A DNA stretch of 64,000 bases from Tritrichomonas musculus (Eukaryota > Parabasalia > Tritrichomonadida > Tritrichomonadidae): positions 1,922,001-1,986,000 of the forward strand of contig JAPFFF010000013.1 of assembly GCA_039105265.1 (NCBI GenBank), in the 5' to 3' direction. This document shows positions 1 through 8,200 of this stretch, in pieces. The notes under the pieces are model-generated. The model had not been told where the DNA came from and made no database searches. It saw only the letters and a list, made by a program, of their open reading frames with translations. Position 1 is the first letter of the stretch; each line of letters opens with the position of its first letter. The position numbers and the translations under genes are program-made.

Positions 1-660
1 GTTGAACTCGAGAACTCCGACATGCATGCAGTCAAGGTGATGACACCAATCGATAAGCACTTCAACTTCAGCCTCCTCGGTATCCAAGTCCTTTCCATGA
101 GCAAACGTATCATGAATGAAGTCATGTGTCTCGCTTACGACATCGGTTGTCACATCTACTACCAAGATACCGATAGCATGCACATCGAAACCGATGACAT
201 CCCCAAACTAGTATCCGCTTACAAAGACCTGTACGGAAGAGACCTTATCGGATCCAATCTCGGACAATTCCATTCCGATTTCCCCACCATCAACAACCAC
301 AAAGAGACACCCGTTTCAGTTGAATCCATTTTCCTCATGAAGAAGATGTACATCGATAAGCTTACTGACAGTACCGGAGACATCGATTACATGATCCGTG
401 GAAAGGGTATCACTCAGAACAGCATCAAACACGAGTATCAGTCACGATTTGATGGTAATCCAATGTCCCTCTATAAACACATCTTCGATGGACACCAAGT
501 CACTTTCGACCTAACGAAAGGTCAACCATGCTTCGCCATGAACAAGAACATGACTGTATCTACTCTCGAGAAGTTCCAACGACGAATCAAAACCACTTAC
601 GATATCGGTGACGTCACGGACTACTTCCACCACAAAAATGAATGGGCTCAGACGTTGTAA
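1..660 (+). CDS. Maverick DNA polymerase B, C-terminal part
   Basis: The frame is open from base 1, so the gene starts outside the window. The palm motif C of protein-primed family B polymerases is visible as YQDTDSMHIE about 50 residues after base 22, with the two metal-binding aspartates in DTD. After it comes the usual thumb-like tail with a KGKGI-type lysine/glycine stretch (RGKGITQNS). The product would copy the element's own DNA. It ends tail to tail with the ATPase/integrase ORF, overlapping it by 13 bases. The family assignment is firm; only the last 220 residues or so are in view. Confidence 0.88.
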   Translation, partial: VELENSDMHAVKVMTPIDKHFNFSLLGIQVLSMSKRIMNEVMCLAYDIGCHIYYQDTDSMHIETDDIPKLVSAYKDLYGRDLIGSNLGQFHSDFPTINNHKETPVSVESIFLMKKMYIDKLTDSTGDIDYMIRGKGITQNSIKHEYQSRFDGNPMSLYKHIFDGHQVTFDLTKGQPCFAMNKNMTVSTLEKFQRRIKTTYDIGDVTDYFHHKNEWAQTL

Positions 661-2705
661 TCGATTCGGTAACGAGGTACCATCTGGGATCTATTTTTAT
701 CATCAACCACCTCGTATAGACCGTTCTTGAATCCCTTGATGTAGTACTTCCCTGGTTGGATCACTGATCTTCTCTTCGACATCGAGTCTTTCTCGTTGTA
801 GATCTTCACTGAGGTACCCTGATCGAGATTGAATCCACGTTGACTCATGATGTTGTAGTTATCTTGGCAGATTCGTCTACAGATGTACTCTTCTAGTTCT
901 TCATCGTCTTGGACCATCGCTGGTGATACATCCATCCCCGCGTACTTGCTGAGTGTCCCATGAGTGGATTCGTTGTATTGAGTCACCAGTGACTTCATGA
1001 TCCCTGGGGTTATGTCTTTGACTTCCATGTTGTAGGCCATGTCCCTGATGGTTCTCACTACACGATCCAGTATCCCTAAGGAGCCATGTAACGGGTCCGT
1101 GGTGTCTTTATCGTCTTTGTTCTTCATGAAGTCGGGATATACGTTGACCTTCATTCGGGGCACTTCCGTGAACGTGATGTTGTGAGCAGCATAGAACCTC
1201 CAGGCATAGTCCGAGTTGAACGCTTTCTCTCCATCCCCTTGAAGGTACATCACTCGCATACCATCCCGAATGAGCTTCTGTAACGTCTTGATGAATGTGG
1301 TAGCCGTCTTGATGTCCCTTACGGATACTCTCAGTGTCTTCTCTTCGTCAGTGGCATTGTCGTTGAATAGGACCTCGTTCATCAACTCCACGAATAGGTA
1401 TCTCGTGTTGACATTGATGGCGAATAGGTAACAGAGTTTGCCCACGAACACCAAGTCGATGATGTATGTACCTCTACGAGCAACCTTGTGTAGTTGATAC
1501 TTCTTGAGGTTCTCTTTCAATGGGAAGTACGTTGTAGTTGTTTTCTCAATGGGTTTCAGATCAGGGTGGAGTCTCTTGAGGGAGCTGACCTTATAGGGTG
1601 ACTTGAATGCAATCACTTGTGGAGTCATTCGATCATGAATGGTCTTGAATGTACCAGGCTGTTTGTGGAATCGATCGAGATACGTTTGGTACCACTCTTC
1701 AATGGGTTTACTCGTTTGCGGCCATCCACTGGAGACTCTCGCGAACTCTTCCAACGTTAGTAGCTTGTCGTGGTTGAAGGTGACGTAGTTGTTCAGCTTG
1801 TCGGAGAAGTCGTCATGGTACTTGATCTTAACGGGTCTCACCGCAGGTGGTCGTCTCTTCTTGGATCCGTCGTCGTTGTATGCACTATCAGGATGCTTCT
1901 GATTCCATCGTTGACGGAATTCATCCCAAAGGAGTTCTCTGTCTTCGGGTTGTTTCAGGGCTTTGATGTACGATAGGTTCGTGAACTGATACTTCGTTGG
2001 GGGAGTTGTCGTGGAGTTAACCTTGTCGATGAGTTCGTTACGGGCTGTACTAATGGCTGTGCCCCTGATGATCTGCTTCTGTCGTGTCTCTTTACGAAGT
2101 CGTTTGTAACGATCCAAGATCGATGTGCAGTAACCGATTAGTTCATGGACGATGTACTCTCTATTGGATTGAAAGCATCCACGGATTTGTTGCTTCATGG
2201 TTGGATCGCTGATGGATTTCCCCGTCGAGGATATATAGTCAACGATCCCGAGATTGATGATCTGTTGTCGTGAGCTCTCGTTGTTGAGTTGGGGGTCGTC
2301 TAGTTTGTCTTCGAGATGGTTGTTCGTGATGGCATAGTACTCGTTCTTGGCTTTAATGAGCTTCTCTATGGTTGCTTCCGCTGATGATTCACTGATGGTG
2401 ATGATCGGTAAACGAGGTTCTATCAGTGATTTCAATGCGAGGAATGATCGATCACTTTCATTCCCATCTTTGGTTACGTAGACGAGTAGATGATGAGTAT
2501 CCATTAATGCAATCTTGATGATCTCTTCCAAAGCGATGACTGTCTTCCCCTGACCTTGCTTACCGACAATGACGTTAACGGAGTTGTATCTAACGTTGAT
2601 CTCTGGATGAACCTTGTCTATGAATGCTCCACTCATGTCGTTCTTCTTAGTGGATAACACCTCATGGACCTTGTCTTTAACGATGTCTGACAGAGATGTA
2701 CTCAT
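648..2705 (-). CDS. Maverick packaging-type ATPase segment plus retroviral-type integrase in one ORF
   Basis: The frame is open upstream to 2795, but the ATG at 2705 is preferred: a TTTTTAT box lies 12 nt before it, and this start avoids overlap with the next ORF. From that start the product is 685 residues. Near residue 50 is a P-loop, VGKQGQGKTV, typical of the FtsK/HerA-like ATPases of Mavericks. The second half is an integrase of the rve type: IIDLVFVG carries the first catalytic aspartate, YLQGDGEKAF the second region, and HGSLGILDRVVRTIRD is the conserved Maverick integrase stretch holding the glutamate/aspartate region. The C-terminus (KIYNEKDSMSKRR, YYIKGFKNGLYEV) resembles a small chromodomain/SH3-like tail. 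ATPase and integrase are usually separate genes, so finding signatures of both in one frame is unusual. Confidence 0.75.
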   Translation of the reverse strand: MSTSLSDIVKDKVHEVLSTKKNDMSGAFIDKVHPEINVRYNSVNVIVGKQGQGKTVIALEEIIKIALMDTHHLLVYVTKDGNESDRSFLALKSLIEPRLPIITISESSAEATIEKLIKAKNEYYAITNNHLEDKLDDPQLNNESSRQQIINLGIVDYISSTGKSISDPTMKQQIRGCFQSNREYIVHELIGYCTSILDRYKRLRKETRQKQIIRGTAISTARNELIDKVNSTTTPPTKYQFTNLSYIKALKQPEDRELLWDEFRQRWNQKHPDSAYNDDGSKKRRPPAVRPVKIKYHDDFSDKLNNYVTFNHDKLLTLEEFARVSSGWPQTSKPIEEWYQTYLDRFHKQPGTFKTIHDRMTPQVIAFKSPYKVSSLKRLHPDLKPIEKTTTTYFPLKENLKKYQLHKVARRGTYIIDLVFVGKLCYLFAINVNTRYLFVELMNEVLFNDNATDEEKTLRVSVRDIKTATTFIKTLQKLIRDGMRVMYLQGDGEKAFNSDYAWRFYAAHNITFTEVPRMKVNVYPDFMKNKDDKDTTDPLHGSLGILDRVVRTIRDMAYNMEVKDITPGIMKSLVTQYNESTHGTLSKYAGMDVSPAMVQDDEELEEYICRRICQDNYNIMSQRGFNLDQGTSVKIYNEKDSMSKRRSVIQPGKYYIKGFKNGLYEVVDDKNRSQMVPRYRIDYNV

Positions 2706-2717
2706 GGTTTCTGTGCC

Positions 2718-2724
2718 ATAAAAA
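2718..2724 (-). promoter_or_regulatory. TTTTTAT box before ATPase/integrase start
   Basis: The minus strand reads TTTTTAT, 12 nt before the ATG at 2705. It decides the choice of that start over the upstream ATG at 2795 and matches boxes before the other ORFs of both Mavericks here. Confidence 0.5.
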
Positions 2725-2754
2725 TAGGTATCGTCTAGTGGGTGGTTCATCAGC

Positions 2755-3891
2755 TTACTCCAAGAAAGCGTCTTCATCGAGATCTGGTGGAACATAGTCG
2801 GATATTTCTCGTGGAGTTAAATCAGGACCATCTTGTGCGAGTCTGGCAGCTGCATATGCTTCTAAATCTTCTGGAGAAGGTCGTGCTCCGAAACCGGGTG
2901 GTGGATTACGAGATGTCATGAAGGAAGCTGCATGATCGGCAAGGCTATCACCGTCACCGCCGATAGGTATTGGTAATCCAAGAATGGAACGTAAATCAGC
3001 AACGAGTCGGTCATAGAGTTCGTCATAAGAGTGTGTTACAGTGTTGTTTCGGAAGTCAAGCATAACTTGGTATACTCTGTTTTCGATGGCTGATTGAACA
3101 GACTTCTTACGACGAAGTTTATCGAATTCGGCTTCAGGCATATCGTCTGGGACACCCAATGCGGTTTTAACCTGCTTCTTCCAGTAGAAGCCAGCCAACT
3201 TAGCACGGATCTGCATCTTTTGCTGTCCAGGTATTTGTCTTCCATGAGTGTCTTCAATAGTGTCGACTGCGGCGTTGAATACAGGACCGAATACATACTT
3301 GTTGAACATCTCGTAAGCGGATTGTTTACGAGGCTTCTTCATTCGATAACCACTCTTTGGGTCATTCAATACGTTTTGGTACCATTGTGGGGCGTGAGCG
3401 ACGTTGGTTCCAGTAACGGTACCTACTTGACGAATCTGTTCAGGAGTTGCTGCATCTTCGTATCCAAAGTAGGTGACTCCCAATGCGTTGTTGATGAAGT
3501 CACGTTTCGTGATGGACTTACCGTGACGTTGTTTGTACGCGGCACGAGATGCTTTATCGGGAAAGGCTATATGATATCCCAAAGTGTTTGGCCAATCGGA
3601 TTGGACTGTTGTGTATCCGTTAGCGTATACAGGAAGGTTGTTCTTGTCACGGATGATGATATCAGGGACTCCATCAGCGTTAACGTCAGGCATGTTCTCT
3701 AAAGTAGCAGCCCCATTAGGATCTCTTTTCTGGAGGATCCATTGACTAGATGGATTGGCTTGGTTATGCTTATCGACAAACCTTTGAGCACCCTGTGGAG
3801 TGATGATGCCGTTGATTCTCTTTACATCACGTTTCAAGTCAAGGACGACTTTCATCAAGTCTTTCATTCCAGGCTTTTCTTTTGATGTCAT
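2755..3891 (-). CDS. Conserved Maverick ORF, possible virion protein, 378 aa
   Basis: Not assigned to a named family. Residues 68-76 or so read DVNADGVPDII, a calcium-loop-like D-x-N-x-D-G pattern, followed by VYANGYT. The middle is rich in lysine and aromatic residues (YEMFNKYVFGPVFNAA), and the C-terminus is acidic and proline-rich, ending DLDEDAFLE. It lies upstream of the ATPase/integrase ORF on the same strand, with a 49-nt gap to that ORF's preferred start, and has its own box (TTTTTAC) 10 nt before the ATG. Maverick genes in this position often encode structural or particle-associated proteins, so a virion role is a reasonable guess, but no capsid fold can be seen by eye. Confidence 0.6.
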   Translation of the reverse strand: MTSKEKPGMKDLMKVVLDLKRDVKRINGIITPQGAQRFVDKHNQANPSSQWILQKRDPNGAATLENMPDVNADGVPDIIIRDKNNLPVYANGYTTVQSDWPNTLGYHIAFPDKASRAAYKQRHGKSITKRDFINNALGVTYFGYEDAATPEQIRQVGTVTGTNVAHAPQWYQNVLNDPKSGYRMKKPRKQSAYEMFNKYVFGPVFNAAVDTIEDTHGRQIPGQQKMQIRAKLAGFYWKKQVKTALGVPDDMPEAEFDKLRRKKSVQSAIENRVYQVMLDFRNNTVTHSYDELYDRLVADLRSILGLPIPIGGDGDSLADHAASFMTSRNPPPGFGARPSPEDLEAYAAARLAQDGPDLTPREISDYVPPDLDEDAFLE

Positions 3892-3901
3892 TTGGTTTCG
3901 A

Positions 3902-3908
3902 GTAAAAA
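3902..3908 (-). promoter_or_regulatory. TTTTTAC box before 378-aa ORF
   Basis: The minus strand reads TTTTTAC, 10 nt before the ATG at 3891. It is a one-base variant of the box found before the other Maverick ORFs. Confidence 0.45.
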
Positions 3909-3960
3909 GTTGGTAGGTCAGTAACGAGATTGTGATCGAGGACTCAAAAATAGGACCTGT

Positions 3961-4293
3961 TTACGAAGACCTCATTGATGAGATGTCTATAGCGTTCATG
4001 GATTGAGTTCGTTCAAGGAACCTATCCGAGACGCAGATAGTGGCGGACTTCTTGTCATCGTTTCGTAAGCTGAATAGGATTGAGGGACTTTTCTTGTATG
4101 GCTTGATGCTGAGGTAGGTGTCCAAATGAGGACGATATGAGTAGAAGAGTCGTTCACTGGGACTGAAGAAGTAGTTCTTCGTTCTGAAGTCATGTTTGCC
4201 GTAACCCAACAAACGTTTTACATCCCTTGGCATTGACTCGCTACTGACCTGAATATTACCGAAGTCTTTGTAGTGTTCGTAGTAGGTCTCCAT
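3961..4293 (-). CDS. Unrecognised Maverick ORF, 110 aa
   Basis: Family not recognised. The product is a small basic protein with many aromatic residues in its middle (KNYFFSPSERLFYSY) and a serine-rich end. There is no signal peptide or membrane segment. It is the outermost gene seen at this end of the GC-richer Maverick and points the same way as the 378-residue ORF, with a TTTTTAT box 10 nt before its ATG. That box and the shared composition are the main reasons to treat it as real. Confidence 0.5.
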   Translation of the reverse strand: METYYEHYKDFGNIQVSSESMPRDVKRLLGYGKHDFRTKNYFFSPSERLFYSYRPHLDTYLSIKPYKKSPSILFSLRNDDKKSATICVSDRFLERTQSMNAIDISSMRSS

Positions 4294-4303
4294 TTCATGG
4301 TTG

Positions 4304-4310
4304 ATAAAAA
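4304..4310 (-). promoter_or_regulatory. TTTTTAT box before 110-aa ORF
   Basis: The minus strand reads TTTTTAT, 10 nt before the ATG at 4293. Confidence 0.45.
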
Positions 4311-4367
4311 GTTACTTCATGATCGACCTCCGAAGCCGTCACTCCACCGAGGATGGGAGCCGTGAAT

Positions 4368-4481
4368 GAGGTAGTCGTTGGAGTCACGCTAACGGGTGTT
4401 TTTAGGGTCGTTTGGGCAGTGTGGAGCTGTTTATGAGGTAGTCGCTGGAGTCACGCTAACGGGTGTTTTAGAGGGCGTTTG
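4368..4481. repeat. 67-bp tandem duplication at the Maverick boundary
   Basis: Two copies, starting at 4368 and 4435, share GAGGTAGTCG, then GGAGTCACGCTAACGGGTGT, then a GTTTGG end. Each contains TAACGG. The repeat sits exactly where composition changes from GC-richer to AT-rich, so it may lie at or near the end of the first element. Confidence 0.7.
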
Positions 4482-4535
4482 GAATCATTACAAGTATCAT
4501 TGATGAAAGAACATTAGCTGTATTCAAAGAGTAAA

Positions 4536-5174
4536 TCAAATCAAATCATGTTGATGTTTGAATCTATTAATATATACGCTAACTTTTTGATTATTTATAT
4601 CGTTCATTGAAATAAATTCATTGCCTGATTTATTTGTATTGACATGAAGAATTTTATAAATATTATCAGTAATCTTTGCATAAAAAATGTCTTCATTATT
4701 AGTATCATCATGGTAATAATAATACGTGTTTTCTTCAAATTCTTTCCTTTCTGTCTTTGTTTCATAGAAATCAATAACAATTGCATCATCAGGTATGTCA
4801 TCAATGAATTCATATTGAATACCTTTATAATTTGATTTATTTTTATTATTCTCTGAACTTGATACAAATCGTAAATTATCAAGATGATAATCAGTTTTGA
4901 TTCTATTCTTATGGTCGACTTGTGGTAGATTATTAGGGTTTTCAATAAATTGCTTTGCTACAAGAATATGTTTATAATATATTTTGTTATTTAGGTTTAC
5001 ACACGGATAAACATTTTGTCTGTATTCACCTTCAGCTATTATTTTTCCTGTTTTCTTATTCTTGATGTTATAAGGGAAAGTTGTTTGAATTTCATAATCA
5101 CTTTCAAAACCTTTCAAAGGTTCAAATTCATCTTCAGCATTTTCAATTTGTGTTTGTTCAGTTGGTTGACTCAT
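4536..5174 (-). CDS. NUMOD4/HNH-type homing endonuclease-like protein
   Basis: Residues 18-55 or so (FEPLKGFESDYEI, then KTGKII) fit the NUMOD4 DNA-binding motif. They are followed by an HNH_3-like core: ILVAKQFIENPNNLPQVDHK, then NLRFVSSSEN. The histidine in QVDHK and the NLRF..EN end are the hallmark residues of this nuclease group, found in phages and large DNA viruses. The remaining C-terminal third is asparagine- and aspartate-rich with no known motif. It lies just downstream of the polymerase B gene on the same strand, 55 nt away. A nuclease acting in element spread or recombination is likely. The HNH call is firm; its biological role is inferred. Confidence 0.8.
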   Translation of the reverse strand: MSQPTEQTQIENAEDEFEPLKGFESDYEIQTTFPYNIKNKKTGKIIAEGEYRQNVYPCVNLNNKIYYKHILVAKQFIENPNNLPQVDHKNRIKTDYHLDNLRFVSSSENNKNKSNYKGIQYEFIDDIPDDAIVIDFYETKTERKEFEENTYYYYHDDTNNEDIFYAKITDNIYKILHVNTNKSGNEFISMNDINNQKVSVYINRFKHQHDLI

Positions 5175-5185
5175 TTATAACAAAA

Positions 5186-5192
5186 ATAAAAA
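5186..5192 (-). promoter_or_regulatory. TTTTTAT box before HNH gene
   Basis: The minus strand reads TTTTTAT, 11 nt before the ATG at 5174. Confidence 0.5.
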
Positions 5193-5229
5193 AATTGATT
5201 TTTTAAAATAAAATCATTAAATTAATTGT

Positions 5230-8200
5230 TTAATGATTCTCAATGAAATAATCCTTTGCAGTGAAACCATTGACATAAGGACAACAACAATGATTTGATA
5301 ATACCAACATTTTTGAATGTGCTGCTGTTAAAGCATTTTTGATAACAGTTATTTTACTCATCAGTTGTGAATTTAATTGAAGGTTTATATTCTTTCCTTT
5401 CATTACTGATTGCTTTTCAATGACATTTTTGTAATCACTTGATTTGATGTTGTTCTTCTTCAATGAAACACCTTTGAGCTTTAATGAAATTGTTTTGTCA
5501 TCTGACCAAATCGTATAACACTTGGCACATAAAGCAACTTGATTTGCTCCGAACTTTTCTACACAGCATCCGAGTATCTTTTTCTCATCATATACATCAT
5601 TGATTGCAGGGTTTGGCATAAAGCTATAAATGTGTTTGTCATAAAATGTTTTGTCTTTGATGACGTAATCAAACAACTGGTCAATCGGTTTATCCATATC
5701 ACCAGCGATAGACATGTACAGACTATCTGTATCGACCGAGTTGAAATGAATTTTATTCATGTCAATGCATTTGTATAGAAAGTCATAAAGGAAAGTCAAA
5801 TACCAATATTTCGCATTATCCAATGTCCAAAATGATTCCTGAAGACATGTATTACATTTGAATGAATGAGGTTGTGATTGTATCAAATAACAATCATTTG
5901 ACAATTTACATCCATTGCGATAAGTATCGGATGCAATCAATTGAAAGGCTTTATTTTTATCAACAATTCTGACTTTATTAAAGTTCTCTGAATTCATACC
6001 GTCATATCCGTAAGATCCGTTCATACTAATCTTGTAAAACTTTTCGTTCCCGTGTGCCTTTCCTGACAATATATCTTGACGCTTCTTCATAAACTCACAA
6101 ACAAATTGATTGAATCCGTCATGAGCTTCATATAAACTTAAGCTCTTAATGTCATCAACAATAAGTCCGTGGTCGATTAAAAACCATAAAAGGTAATTCG
6201 AGAACGTCATAAATGTTCCGCATGTATCAAGCAACATTGTCAGCTTTCTTGTTTCTTTATCGGCTGAATTCAGTTTATTGTCTTTCATATATTTGTACAT
6301 ATAGCTTCCAATCGTTTGCTCATCATTCATTATATTGATATTTCTAAACACAGGAGGGAAATTAATCAAATCGTTGATTTTATTCTTTGGACATCTCAAT
6401 TTGACTTCAGCTTTGAATATAAACTCAGGGTTTGCATCAAATCGTTTCTTTGATTGAATGATATTCATTGCAGAATTAAATACCTTTTCATTCTTGTTTC
6501 CATCTTCATCATAAACATCAAATCGTTTTATAAATGAACCAGGCATGTACATGATTCCTCCGTGATAAGGATTGAATGAATGTTTTACTGAACTGAATGA
6601 TGAGGGATACAATGAATTGAAATCAATACCAGCAACGTGTGAAACTATGTTTGAAGTGTCATAGCTAATGATTCTGTCATTAACGGCATCATATTTGAGT
6701 TTATTGATTAATGTTTGACCTCTAATGTTCACTCGATGAAGTACATTTGATAATCCTCCCGTTATGTTCTCTCTCAAATTGTAGTATTCTTTTTCATCAG
6801 TTATGAGTGTTGGCAGGTGATGGAGCTTGCAGAATTTCTTCAATTGTATTTTGGTTCTTGTTATCTTGTCATCATCACGTTGTCTCAAACGATTACATTC
6901 AGCACAAGCAAGTAAACAGTTATCAATCTGATGTCCTTTGTTGTTATCTATTCTGTCAAGTGTCGGTTTGTTGTTGTAAGTAAAGTGTTCACCACATAAA
7001 TGACATTTACCTGTTTCATTTGATTCATACAATTTCATGAATGCATCAAAATCTTTTTCACTAACACATTTTGATATATCACGTTGATTTTGATTTGATT
7101 GAAGCGATGAATCGCCTTTTTGCGAGCAAAAATTATGTTTCATGTCTTGCTTTCGATAGTTATCACATTTATTTAACCACCATTTCATTGATGGTTTGAA
7201 TGTGTTTGATTTGTTTATGATTTCATAGTCGTTCTTCGGGTTGAAATCTTTGTAAGCAAGAGCATATTTGATATATGAAGCATTCTTTGATAACGAAAGA
7301 TTGCTAATCAAATCAACTTTATATTCAGCATTCATTTGAATAAGGTTGTCAATAGGATTAATCATCATTTCAACATCATTGTCATTGTATGATAACAAGT
7401 AATCCCAACGTGTTGCAAACCTCTTTGAATCAATCAAATACTCTTCATAATCAGCTTTTGTTAATGGATTCTTTTGATTGAGATAACTGTAGAAGTCTTC
7501 ATATTTGAATGGTTCATTCTTTGATAACACTTCATTATAATTCTCGCTGTTGATTGCTTCATAAGGAAATACACCTTTCGAACTGTTAGATATACCGCCA
7601 AAATCGATTCCAAACTGTTTGAGTGTTCCTCCAGCAACAAATGCTTGTGCGTCAATGAATCGTAATCGAATAGGATACTTTGATGATTTCAATATGAATT
7701 GTTTCAATGATGTAGCTGTTCCAATCATTCCGCTATCGATAGACCAATGATTTTTAATCAATTGCTCTTTGAATAAGTTTGAATCAAATCGTGATGAATT
7801 AAAACCGAATACTGTTATTGTTTTCAATGATGTATCTATTTTATTGAGTTCATCTTCTGATTTATCTTTAATGAATGATTTCAAATGATTCAACTTATCA
7901 ACATACACATCACAGCCAACAACAAATAACCAGTCAATCCATTTGGCAATGAATTCATTTGTTCGTATATCAAAGTTCTTTGTTATCAAACCTTTATCAA
8001 GCTTCACACATGATGAAACACTCAAAGGAATCAATCGAGAATTGATAACAGATTTATCACTGACTTTCTTTTCAATCTTTTGCTCCATTGTTTCAAAATC
8101 ATAAGTGATATAATGAATTGTTGGCTTCCATTCAAGTTCATATGAAAGACAATACAAATAAACAGGATTGTTTAAGATGTGCGGGCAGTACGGTAAAGCT

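Larger units (their letters stand above)
1..4481. mobile_element. Maverick/Polinton, GC-richer lineage, right part
   Basis: This is the end of a virus-like DNA element running off the left edge. Its visible parts are a polymerase B terminus on the plus strand, and on the minus strand an ATPase/integrase ORF, a 378-residue ORF and a 110-residue ORF. Base composition is clearly richer in G and C than everything to the right, and codon use differs accordingly, which suggests a lineage distinct from the AT-rich Maverick beside it. The visible ORFs are open, so the copy looks fairly young. No terminal inverted repeat was recognised. The right limit is set at the end of a GC-rich tandem duplication and is approximate. 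Confidence 0.8.

Noticed and set aside
1770-3702. Plus-strand frames opposite the first Maverick's ORFs
   Set aside because: They overlap well-supported minus-strand ORFs and contain no motifs of their own.
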